A DNA stretch of 9,671 nt, taken from contig JBBIUI010000085.1 of assembly GCA_037440385.1 (NCBI GenBank), positions 1-9,671 on the forward strand, in the 5' to 3' direction. A program made the position numbers and the translations under genes. Shown one piece after another: positions 1 to 6,369 of the stretch. Under the pieces are notes generated by a model. That model was not told the origin of the DNA and did no database searches. It worked only from the letters and a program-made list of their open reading frames with translations. This DNA is from CG2-30-68-42 sp037440385. GTDB taxonomy: Bacteria; Pseudomonadota; Gammaproteobacteria; Burkholderiales; Rhodocyclaceae. The first letter of the stretch is position 1, and every line of letters begins with the position of its first letter.

Positions 1-683
1 ACGGCTCCGCTGCGACCGGCAAGCCGGGCGGCCACATCGCGACCACGCAGTCCTGCGACAGCTGTCACCGCACCTCCGGATGGAAGCCAGCGACGATGAG
101 TCACACCGGCGTGACGCCGGGCACCTGCGCGACCTGCCACAACGGTTCGAGCGCGACCGGAAAACCGGGCAGCCACCTGCCGACCACGCAATCATGCGAC
201 ACCTGCCACCGTACGACCACCTGGAAACCGGCATCGATGAGCCACACCAGTGTCGTTCCCGGTACCTGTGCGAGCTGCCATAACGGCGTCTATGCATCCG
301 GCAAGTCCTCGGGCCACTTCGTCACGACGAAGTCGTGCGATTCCTGCCACCGAACCGCCGCATGGACGCCGGTGATCGCCTACAGCCACGTTTCACCTTT
401 CTATCGCGCGCACAGCAGTTCGGTGACCTGCAACGGCTGTCACACCACGAACAGCGAAGTGCTCGCATGGCCGTATGCGGCATACAAGCCGGACTGCGCC
501 GGTTGCCACGCCAGCCGGTTCAAGCCGGGCGAACACAAGAAAATCGCCAGCCCGACGGTCTATTACACGGTGGCCGAGCTCAAGGATTGCTCCGGCAGTT
601 GTCATACCTATGCCGATGCGACGATGACGCGAATCACCAAGACCCGCAGCGGAGAGCATCGTCCGACCGGCGGCGGTTTCTGA
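1..683 (+). CDS. Multiheme c-type cytochrome with tandem CxxCH repeats (5' end missing)
   Basis: The reading frame is open from base 3 to the TGA at 681-683, giving 226 visible residues; the gene starts outside the window. Seven canonical heme-attachment motifs are visible (CDSCH, CATCH, CDTCH, CASCH, CDSCH, CNGCH, CAGCH), followed by a C-S-G-S-C-H site with three residues between the cysteines. The first part is built from 47-residue modules, each with two CxxCH motifs plus extra histidines in 'GxH' and 'MSH' contexts. Those histidines are good candidates for distal ligands of bis-His hemes. The last ~100 residues form a distinct non-repeat cap. In the family, such proteins are exported, receive covalent heme in the periplasm and carry electrons, often out to extracellular acceptors. 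Acceptor, total heme number and final location cannot be read here. The next gene encodes an outer-membrane protein and the one after it a CcmI-like protein, which fits an electron-export locus. Confidence 0.88.
   Translation, partial: GSAATGKPGGHIATTQSCDSCHRTSGWKPATMSHTGVTPGTCATCHNGSSATGKPGSHLPTTQSCDTCHRTTTWKPASMSHTSVVPGTCASCHNGVYASGKSSGHFVTTKSCDSCHRTAAWTPVIAYSHVSPFYRAHSSSVTCNGCHTTNSEVLAWPYAAYKPDCAGCHASRFKPGEHKKIASPTVYYTVAELKDCSGSCHTYADATMTRITKTRSGEHRPTGGGF
18..389 (+). repeat. 141-bp tandem repeat (47-aa diheme module)
   Basis: The codon for Lys in the 'GK' landmark recurs at 21, 162 and 303, exactly 141 bases apart. Two full units and part of a third are visible, and the array continues off the left edge. 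Each unit reads approximately GKPG-H-TT-SCD-CHRT-W-P-SH-V-PGTC-CHNG and carries two heme sites. Adjacent units are similar at DNA level as well as in protein, which points to duplication of a diheme cassette. The last unit decays after its first heme site into the C-terminal domain. Confidence 0.85.
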
Positions 684-690
684 ACCGCCG
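671..690 (+). other. Hairpin spanning the cytochrome stop codon
   Basis: An 8-bp perfect stem (671-678 with 683-690) encloses a TCTG tetraloop and includes the TGA stop. No T-run follows, so it is not a typical intrinsic terminator. It might protect the 3' end of a processed cytochrome mRNA or tune expression of the downstream gene; that role is inference. Confidence 0.4.
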
Positions 691-753
691 GCAGACCGTT
701 GTCCGGCCCGAGACGAGCACTTAGATCCAACTATTTCATGAGGACCCGAATCC

Positions 754-2880
754 ATGCACGTGCCGATCTTTCCGAAATGCGTCGTCCGTTTCGTCGCGCT
801 GCTCGCGCTCATGCTGCTCGGGCCGGTGCATGCGCAGGTCATCGAGCGCGTAGACGTCGTCGCCGCCGGCGACGAGGCACAGATCCGCATCCATTTCAAC
901 GAGACCGTGCAATACACCCGGCATTTCCCGCTGGCCGATTCCGATTTCTACCGGGTGTTCTTCAGGCTCGGCGGGCGCCCCGAAGGCAATGTTTCCGGGG
1001 TTGCGCGCGAAACCTACACGCCGCCGACCAATGGCCTGGCACCGAGCGTCCTGATCACCTATCCGGAGGAGGGCGGGACCATCGGCGTGCGTTTCCAGAC
1101 GAGCGTCCGGCTGCGCGTACGCACCGGCGCGGATGGCCGCAGCATCAGCCTGCATGTGCCGCTGGCCGCCACGGACGGGAGCGCGCGGCCGCAGCCGGCT
1201 CCCGCGGCGGCGCCGCCACCGCGCTCGCCAAAAGAAACCGAGGAACAGGCGGTCCGGTTACTCGCCCAGGCACGCGAAGCGCTGGGCCGGAACGATCCGC
1301 TGGCCGCCACCGACGCGCTGAACCGCGTGCTCAACCTGCCGCCGACTTCCGTGTCGGAGCAGGCGCAGGAGCTGATCGGTGAGGCGCGGGAGAAAAACGG
1401 AGAGTTCGCCAAGGCACGCGCCGAATACGAGCTGTACCTGAAGCTCTATCCAGCCGGCGCGGGGGCAGAGCGGGTGCGGAAACGATTGGCCGCGCTACCC
1501 GCCGCGGAGAAAATCGGAGCGGCGCCGTCGCGCCGCGCGCCGCGCCCGGCGGAGCCCGAGTTCTCCGTCTATGGTGGCCTGTCCCAGTACTACTACCGTG
1601 GTGCCTCGAAATTCGACGCGACACTCGCACCGCCGACACCGGGACTGAAGTTCGACCAGGTCTCGCTGACGACGGTCGATCAGTCCGCGCTGATCAGCAA
1701 TCTCGACGTCACCGCACGTTACCGGCGCGGTGCAAACGACGATCGACTGGTGTTGCGCGACACCCATACGAAGAATTTCCTGCCGAACCAGGAAGACGTC
1801 AATCGGCTTTCGTCGCTGTACTTCGAGCATCAGGATCTCGACTCGCTGCTGTTCGCAAGGCTGGGCCGCCAGCCCGGCACGACCGGCGGGCTGCTCGGCC
1901 GGTTCGACGGCGCCTGGGGACGCCTCGCGCTGACCCCGCTGGTTCGGTGGAATGTCGTGGCGGGCTCTCCAGTCGAGTTTTTCGCGACGCAGAAGAAGCA
2001 CGTGTATGGCACGCACCTCGACCTCGGGCCGATCGCCGAACGCTGGAACGGCAACCTGTTCCTGATCGAACAGCGCGTGGACGGCCGCGTCGACCGGCGC
2101 GCCACCGGTGGCGAGTTGCGCTACTTCGATACCGTGAAGAATCTCTTCGCCCTGATCGACTACGACCTGGTCTTCCGCTCGCTGAACATCTTCATGATGC
2201 AAGGCAACTGGACCGACTCGCGCGGAACGACCTACACGATGCTGCTCGACCACCGCAAGGTCCCCGTGCTTCAGCTCACCAACGTGCTGCCGGGCGAGGC
2301 GGTCCAGTCGGTGAAAGCGCTGGTCGAGAGCGGACGCGCCGAGGCCGATTTGCGCGAGGGCGCCAAGGCGCTGACGCCGACCTCCACGCTGCTTCAGATC
2401 GGCTTCACCCATCCGGTGACGCAGCAGTTCCAGGTCGGTGCCGATTTTCGCGTGTCGAACGTTTCTTCGACCGGCGCAAGCGGCATCATTCCCGCCGCGC
2501 CCGGCACGGGCAACGTGTATGTCTATTCCGGACAGATGATCCGCACCGGCCTGTTCGGCACCCGCGACACCGGCGTCGTCAATGTCAGCTACCTCGATGG
2601 CGCGACGTTCCACGGCCAATCGTGGTCGCTGAATCACGTATTTCCGTTTTTCGAAAAATGGCGGCTCGATTCGGCGCTTCGCTATTACACGCAGCGCACG
2701 AACCTCGACGCCACGCTCGAGCGCATCGCACCGACCTTCAAGCTCGCCTACCAGGTCAGGCAAACGCTGTTGCTCGAAGTGGAGGCCGGCATCGAGGATA
2801 CCAGGAACGTTTCCCCAACGACGCAGGACCGGACGCGACGGTCCTTTTTCAACTTCGGATTCAGATGGGACTTCATCTGA
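754..2880 (+). CDS. Exported AMIN-like/TPR/outer-membrane beta-barrel protein
   Basis: 708 residues. The start is supported by a GAGG about 11 bases upstream and by an immediate signal peptide: a basic N-terminus, a leucine-rich core and a VHA-Q cleavage site near residue 27. Residues ~28-138 are beta-rich and resemble an AMIN-type sandwich, by weak similarity of pattern only. A Pro/Ala linker (~145-160) leads to ~164-248, helical with TPR spacing (AxxxLGRNDPLAA, GEFAKARAEYELYLKLYP). Residues ~269-708 are rich in alternating strands and aromatics, with porin-like 'GRQPGTTGGLLGRFDGAWG' near 371, and end in F-x-F-x-W-D-F-I, suiting an outer-membrane barrel. No CxxCH is present, so it binds no covalent heme. 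It lies 70 bases after the multiheme cytochrome and is probably co-transcribed. A plausible role is the outer-membrane partner of that cytochrome; exopolysaccharide or other export remains possible. No named gene was recognised. Confidence 0.8.
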   Translation: MHVPIFPKCVVRFVALLALMLLGPVHAQVIERVDVVAAGDEAQIRIHFNETVQYTRHFPLADSDFYRVFFRLGGRPEGNVSGVARETYTPPTNGLAPSVLITYPEEGGTIGVRFQTSVRLRVRTGADGRSISLHVPLAATDGSARPQPAPAAAPPPRSPKETEEQAVRLLAQAREALGRNDPLAATDALNRVLNLPPTSVSEQAQELIGEAREKNGEFAKARAEYELYLKLYPAGAGAERVRKRLAALPAAEKIGAAPSRRAPRPAEPEFSVYGGLSQYYYRGASKFDATLAPPTPGLKFDQVSLTTVDQSALISNLDVTARYRRGANDDRLVLRDTHTKNFLPNQEDVNRLSSLYFEHQDLDSLLFARLGRQPGTTGGLLGRFDGAWGRLALTPLVRWNVVAGSPVEFFATQKKHVYGTHLDLGPIAERWNGNLFLIEQRVDGRVDRRATGGELRYFDTVKNLFALIDYDLVFRSLNIFMMQGNWTDSRGTTYTMLLDHRKVPVLQLTNVLPGEAVQSVKALVESGRAEADLREGAKALTPTSTLLQIGFTHPVTQQFQVGADFRVSNVSSTGASGIIPAAPGTGNVYVYSGQMIRTGLFGTRDTGVVNVSYLDGATFHGQSWSLNHVFPFFEKWRLDSALRYYTQRTNLDATLERIAPTFKLAYQVRQTLLLEVEAGIEDTRNVSPTTQDRTRRSFFNFGFRWDFI

Positions 2881-2959
2881 ATCCGTTCCGGCGCCGCGGC
2901 GGTGCATGCTCGGGCGCGAGTGTCGCCGTGACGACCGGCCCAGCGAAGGAGGAGATGAC

Positions 2960-3808
2960 ATGGGCATTCATGGATTCGATGCAGGACCCGCCTCGGCGCT
3001 GATTCACACGCGGTTCGGATGGATCCCGCGAGGCGACGCGGCCGATGCGTTGGAGGCAGACGGTTCGCGCGCGCCATCCGGCGGCGGTTCGTCGGACGGC
3101 AACGCGGTGCGAAAGGACAAGTTGATATGGGTCGCGGTGGCAATGTTGGCCGTGGTCCTTCCAGCCGCCGGAGGGTATTTCTATGCGAGGTGGCAGACCC
3201 CGGCCGTCCCGACCGTGGTCCCGGTGGCCGCCGCGCCCACTGCCGCATCGGGTGTCGAATCGGCAGCGACGGCAGCGATGCCGAGTCAAGGCCAAGGTAC
3301 GCAAGGCGCGAAGTCGGATCTCGAACCGCTCACCATGCGCCTGGCGGCCAGGCTGCAGCGTCAGGCCGATGACGGTGCGGGCTGGGTCCTCCTCGCGCGA
3401 GCGCACAACGAGCTCAAACGCCCCGTTCAGGCGGCCGCCGCCTACGCGAAGGCCGTGACGCTCGTGAAAAACGATCCGGAGATCTGGGCCGAGTATGCCG
3501 ATGTACTGGTCTCTGGTTCGGGAGAACGATGGACCGACGAGGCGCGCGCCGCATTGGCCACCGCGCTGAAGCTCGATCCCGCCCACCCGAAGGCGCTCTG
3601 GCTGGCAGGTGCCGAGGCGATGGCCCGCGGGGACCGGGCCGGCGCGCTGGAAAAGTGGGAACGGCTCGCGACGCTCGTCGATGCCGATTCCGATCTGGGC
3701 CGGCAGACGGCCAATGGGCTCGCGCAGGCGCGTCAGGCGGCTGGAGACGGGCTCGCGGTCCGGAAAAACGCGAATCACCCGCCTGCGGACTCCGCACGGC
3801 GGCGCTGA
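2960..3808 (+). CDS. CcmI/NrfG-like membrane-anchored TPR protein, probable cytochrome c biogenesis helper
   Basis: 282 residues from the ATG at 2960, chosen because AAGGAGG (2946-2952) sits 7 bases ahead; an in-frame ATG at 2906 lacks such a site. A ~52-residue hydrophilic N-terminus precedes one membrane helix (~54-76, LIWVAVAMLAVVLPAAGGYF), then an Ala/Pro/Thr linker and a TPR domain (~121-262). Its phrases 'GWVLLARAHNELKR', 'AAAAYAKAVTL', 'ALKLDPAHPKALWLAG' and 'GALEKWERL' follow the pattern of the C-terminal periplasmic domain of CcmI/CycH and NrfG. Those proteins bind the C-terminal tails of apocytochromes and present them to the CcmF/H heme lyase. The usual two-helix N-terminal module of full CcmI is absent, so this is a TPR-only form. 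It follows the barrel gene by 79 bases. An apocytochrome chaperone dedicated to the upstream multiheme protein is inferred; a generic TPR scaffold is the alternative. Confidence 0.72.
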   Translation: MGIHGFDAGPASALIHTRFGWIPRGDAADALEADGSRAPSGGGSSDGNAVRKDKLIWVAVAMLAVVLPAAGGYFYARWQTPAVPTVVPVAAAPTAASGVESAATAAMPSQGQGTQGAKSDLEPLTMRLAARLQRQADDGAGWVLLARAHNELKRPVQAAAAYAKAVTLVKNDPEIWAEYADVLVSGSGERWTDEARAALATALKLDPAHPKALWLAGAEAMARGDRAGALEKWERLATLVDADSDLGRQTANGLAQARQAAGDGLAVRKNANHPPADSARRR

Positions 3809-3857
3809 CCTCCGCAGCACGCGCTGTACCGAACGGCTCGGCGCCCACGAGTCCGCA

Positions 3858-3887
3858 TTGACCGGTCGCGACCCGATATGGTTAAAT
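3858..3887 (+). promoter_or_regulatory. Probable sigma-70 promoter of tRNA-Val
   Basis: TTGACC (3858-3863, 5 of 6 match to the -35 consensus) lies 18 bases before TTAAAT (3882-3887, 4 of 6 match to the -10). The tRNA starts 15 bases after the -10. Between them lies a GC-rich stretch (cgctcccttcggg), which may act as a discriminator. No other promoter this good was seen in the window. Confidence 0.6.
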
Positions 3888-3902
3888 CCACGCTCCCTTC
3901 GG

Positions 3903-3977
3903 GGGCGGTTAACTCAGCGGTAGAGTGCCACCTTCACACGGTGGAAGTCACTGGTTCGATCCCAGTACCGCCCACCA
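3903..3977 (+). tRNA. tRNA-Val (anticodon CAC)
   Basis: A complete cloverleaf can be drawn by hand. Acceptor stem GGGCGGT (3903-3909) pairs with ACCGCCC (3967-3973). The D arm is ACTC/GAGT. The anticodon stem CCACC/GGTGG encloses loop TTCACAC, with anticodon CAC at 3935-3937. The T arm is ACTGG-TTCGATC-CCAGT. Discriminator A3974 is followed by a genomically encoded CCA (3975-3977). CAC reads the valine codon GTG, which is frequent in this GC-rich genome. The gene is single in the window and stands between the cytochrome locus and the leftward yajD-NRDE-ygfZ block. Confidence 0.95.
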
Positions 3978-4011
3978 ATCCGCTTGCAAGGCATTCGGAT
4001 ATGCCAGCCGG

Positions 4012-4413
4012 TCACGTGGTTTCGCCGCCCGGCGGATTTTTCTTGAGCAGCCTGTTCCTCAGTTCGGCGAACGGCTGGTAGGTCGCCGCACGGGATGGCA
4101 TGCCGGTCGCCGTCGCCTGCGCCCGGTTCGCCGAATCGAGCTGCCGGGCGTGCTCATCGTCGTGGCAATAGACGCAGAGCAGCTCCCAGTTGCTGCCATC
4201 GGGCGGGTTGTTGTCATGGTTGTGGTCCCGGTGGTGCACCGTGAGCTGCTGTACGTTGGCGCGGGTGAATTCGCGGGCGCAGCGCCCGCAGATCCAGGGG
4301 AACAGCTTGAGCGCCTGTTCACGGTAGCTGCGTTCGCGCTCGGCGGCATGCCGGCGCGCGTCGGCCACGACGCGGTCCAGCCTGGCGGTGTCGGGTTGCT
4401 TGTGTCCGCTCAT
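4012..4413 (-). CDS. yajD: HNH nuclease-family protein, YajD-like
   Basis: 133 residues from the ATG at 4413. The frame is open further upstream, but that would overlap the NRDE gene, and family members begin close to this point. The core closely follows E. coli YajD: 'ALKLFPWICGRCAREF', 'LTVHHRDHNHDNNPPDGSNWELLC', then 'YCHDDEH', and near the end a 'PFAELRNRLLKK'-type tail. Two CxxC pairs (C42/C45 and C80/C83) probably hold a structural zinc. His60-His61, Asn75 and His84 or His88 make up the HNH beta-beta-alpha metal site expected to cut nucleic acid. The cellular substrate of YajD is not established. It is the last gene of the leftward block, 22 bases after NRDE, and converges on tRNA-Val. 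Confidence 0.85.
   Translation of the reverse strand: MSGHKQPDTARLDRVVADARRHAAERERSYREQALKLFPWICGRCAREFTRANVQQLTVHHRDHNHDNNPPDGSNWELLCVYCHDDEHARQLDSANRAQATATGMPSRAATYQPFAELRNRLLKKNPPGGETT
4021..4044 (+). terminator. Possible intrinsic terminator of tRNA-Val
   Basis: A short GC stem CGCC/GGCG (4023-4026 with 4031-4034), extendable by a wobble and an A-T pair, is followed by TTTTTCTT (4037-4044). Orientation suits transcripts leaving the tRNA gene. It overlaps the 3' coding end of the convergent HNH gene, so the T-run also encodes that protein's lysine tail, and the signal may be partly accidental. Confidence 0.35.
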
Positions 4414-4435
4414 GCTTCCACCCCGGTGGCAGCCG

Positions 4436-5221
4436 TTACGCGTTCGGCATGAACGGGCGAGGATCGAGTTCGAACCGCCGTTTCGCCACCGGTGCGCCGA
4501 GGGCATCGAACGCGCGCTCTTCGAACGTCAGTTGTCCACGAGGGTCGAGCACGATCACCGTCGACGAGCGCGTGCCGTACGTCGGCGAGCGGACGAAGGC
4601 CGAGGACAGCAGCCGCTCCCAGTCGCGGCTGACCCCGGTGCGGGGCAGTTCCCGTTCGGGTGCGGGCGTGTCGTCGAGCAGCATGTCGAACAGCGGGCCG
4701 GACTCCGGAAGCGCCTTCAGGGCGGCAGCGAGCGAAGACTTCGCGCGCGAGACCTTGGGCCAGGGTGTGTCCAGCAGATGGTTGCTCAGGCCGTACAGGC
4801 CGGGATCGAGCCGCCGCGGCTCGCGTCCGCCACAGTTCGAAAAATAGCCCAGCGTAGCCCGGTCGGCAACCAGCAGATTGAATCCGTTGTAGTGCGCCGC
4901 AACGCAACCGAGCGACGCCAGATACGCCGCGGGCGCTGCTGCGTCAGCGGCCAGATAGCGCTGTACCAGTGTGCCGCGAGACGGGGCGTCCTGCCGCAGC
5001 CGCGCGGGATCGCGAAAATTCGTCAGCGCGGCGAAACGCCCGCTGCGGGTCACGCCCAGCCAGGTACCACCGGCCTGGAGGTCTCGTCCGGCAAGTATCG
5101 CGGGCGCTTCCGGCCAGAACGCGGCGGGAGCGCTCGGACGCGAATGGAACTCGTCGCGATTGGCGGCCACGACCAGCGGGAAATCGGGGTGGGCGCGCCA
5201 TGCCACCAGAATCAGACACAT
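4436..5221 (-). CDS. NRDE family protein (TANGO2 homologue)
   Basis: 261 residues, near the usual family length. The N-terminus MCLILVAW followed by 'VVAANRDEFHSRPS' carries the name-giving Asn-Arg-Asp-Glu motif at residues 21-24, and 'ILAGRDLQAGGTWLGVTRSGRFAALTNFRDP' is the next hallmark block. The conserved Cys2 after the initiator Met is present; the fold is thought to be related to N-terminal nucleophile hydrolases. The bacterial function is not settled. Eukaryotic relatives have been linked to heme trafficking and to lipid/CoA metabolism. GAGG 9 bases before the ATG supports the start. It lies 48 bases downstream of ygfZ and 22 bases upstream of the HNH gene on the same strand, so the three are probably one operon read from near 6325. 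Confidence 0.88.
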   Translation of the reverse strand: MCLILVAWRAHPDFPLVVAANRDEFHSRPSAPAAFWPEAPAILAGRDLQAGGTWLGVTRSGRFAALTNFRDPARLRQDAPSRGTLVQRYLAADAAAPAAYLASLGCVAAHYNGFNLLVADRATLGYFSNCGGREPRRLDPGLYGLSNHLLDTPWPKVSRAKSSLAAALKALPESGPLFDMLLDDTPAPERELPRTGVSRDWERLLSSAFVRSPTYGTRSSTVIVLDPRGQLTFEERAFDALGAPVAKRRFELDPRPFMPNA

Positions 5222-5269
5222 GCGACGAAACCTCGACGGAGGGACCGCGGCACGCGCGGCCGGTGCGTT

Positions 5270-6325
5270 TCAGTCGGCCGCTCGGTCGGCCGCTGAGTCG
5301 GCCCGATAGGGAAGCGGTTCCAGGTGCAGCGGCGAACCGTCCGCGCGCCCGAGGCGAAGCGAACCGTCTTCGGCGCACGACGTCTGGATCACGGCGAGAA
5401 GATCGTATCCGCCGCCCGCAGCGGTGACGGCATCGATCACGGTCCCGCACGACTGATCGGGAAGCTGCGGGCTGTATAGCGGAGTACCGGGTGCGGGTAG
5501 GATGTCGTCCTCGACGTGCGCGCGGTACATGCGGCGTTTGAGCTTGCCGAGATATTGCGATCGCGCGACGATTTCCTGCCCGGGATAACATCCCTTGTGG
5601 AAATTCACGCCGCCGATGCATTCGAAGTTGACCATCTGGGGCACGAACTGCTCTGCGGTCGCGGCGACGATCCAGGCAATGCCCGCATCGATGTCGAACC
5701 GGCGCCAGATGCGCTCGCCGGCGGGCCGCGCCGTGCGGGCGAGGCGGTCCCACAGCCCGGGTGCGTCGTGCGCGCCGATGCTCAGCAGGAAACGCGCGGC
5801 ATCGAGCCGGATCACGCAGCCGCCCGCGATCCGGGCGACTTTCATCGGCTCGTCAGGCACTGGCAGTTGCGCCCGTTCCAGTGCCGAGACGGCATCCGGT
5901 CCGGCAAGGCCGATCAGCGCGTGGTTCGCGGTGTCATCTTCGAGCGCGACCCTCGATCGCAGCACGAAGATTGCCAGTTTGCGCCGAAGGGCCTCGCCGA
6001 GGTCACGGGCCACCGCCAACCGGTAACCGTCCGAATCGTGCCACAGCAGGAAACTGGCGAGCATGCGGCCCTTCGCATTGCACAGGCCGTTGTATTGCGC
6101 GCGATCGTCGGCGAGCCCGCGTACGTCGTTCGTCGACAAGCTATGGAGGAAAACGCCGGCATCGGCGCCCGTGATGCGAAGGGCGGACAGGTGACCGAGC
6201 GCAACGACGACCGCAGCCGTGTCCGCACTGGCGAGTTCGACTTCCGGCGAACCGAAATCGATCACCGTCCCAGCCTCGATCCGGGCACCGTGCTCGCGCA
6301 AGTGCTGCTGGAAGGCTGCGTTCAT
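5270..6325 (-). CDS. ygfZ: Folate-binding YgfZ/GcvT-like Fe-S cluster protein
   Basis: 351 residues. The family signature K-G-C-Y-x-G-Q-E is seen as KGCYPGQE at 244-251, within 'NFECIGGVNFHKGCYPGQEIVARSQYLGKLKRR'. Earlier blocks 'HLSALRITGADAGVFLHSLSTNDV', 'NAKGRMLASFLLW' and 'GLAGPDA' match the GcvT-like folate-binding fold. YgfZ acts in the cytoplasm with tetrahydrofolate in the repair or assembly of certain Fe-S enzymes, including MiaB-type tRNA-modifying proteins; the signature Cys (246 here) is essential in E. coli. The start at 6325 gives the normal N-terminus but has only a weak ribosome site (GGAT). It heads the leftward operon with the NRDE and HNH genes and is divergent from mltG. 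The C-terminus ends in a low-complexity Ala-Asp repeat. Confidence 0.92.
   Translation of the reverse strand: MNAAFQQHLREHGARIEAGTVIDFGSPEVELASADTAAVVVALGHLSALRITGADAGVFLHSLSTNDVRGLADDRAQYNGLCNAKGRMLASFLLWHDSDGYRLAVARDLGEALRRKLAIFVLRSRVALEDDTANHALIGLAGPDAVSALERAQLPVPDEPMKVARIAGGCVIRLDAARFLLSIGAHDAPGLWDRLARTARPAGERIWRRFDIDAGIAWIVAATAEQFVPQMVNFECIGGVNFHKGCYPGQEIVARSQYLGKLKRRMYRAHVEDDILPAPGTPLYSPQLPDQSCGTVIDAVTAAGGGYDLLAVIQTSCAEDGSLRLGRADGSPLHLEPLPYRADSAADRAAD
5273..5305. repeat. 12-bp tandem repeat at the ygfZ 3' end
   Basis: The unit gtcggccgctcg/ga occurs at 5273-5284 and 5285-5296, with a partial third unit at 5297-5305. In YgfZ it encodes the terminal S-A-A-D / R-A-A-D tail right up to the stop. 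Because the period is a multiple of three, copy-number change would lengthen or shorten the tail without breaking the frame. Confidence 0.7.
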
Positions 6326-6369
6326 GGATATCCGGGGTCAAGGATTCGTCGAGACGAGATTATCCATGA
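6322..6369. repeat. 9-bp inverted repeat around the ygfZ start
   Basis: TCATGGATA (6322-6330) is repeated as TATCCATGA (6361-6369), a perfect inverted repeat with 30 bases between the arms. One arm contains the ygfZ start codon and the other overlaps its candidate -10 box. It could be a paired operator or simply chance. Confidence 0.5.
6359..6364 (-). promoter_or_regulatory. Candidate -10 box for ygfZ
   Basis: On the minus strand the bases read GATAAT, 5 of 6 to consensus, 33 bases before the ygfZ start codon. No good -35 is seen at 16-18 bases; the nearest candidate, TTCGCC, is 19 bases away and poor. Position is right, strength uncertain. Confidence 0.3.

Noticed and set aside
3..389. 141-bp repeats as a CRISPR array
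   Set aside because: They are coding modules with conserved heme motifs, with no short identical repeats or unique spacers.
1495..2967. Long minus-strand open frame (490 codons) opposite the barrel gene
   Set aside because: Arg/Gln/Val-rich shadow of a GC-rich coding strand; no motif, whereas the plus strand has a signal peptide, TPR pattern and barrel character.
2873..3820. Minus-strand open frame opposite the CcmI-like gene
   Set aside because: Composition is that of an antisense shadow; the plus-strand frame has a strong ribosome site, membrane helix and TPR pattern.
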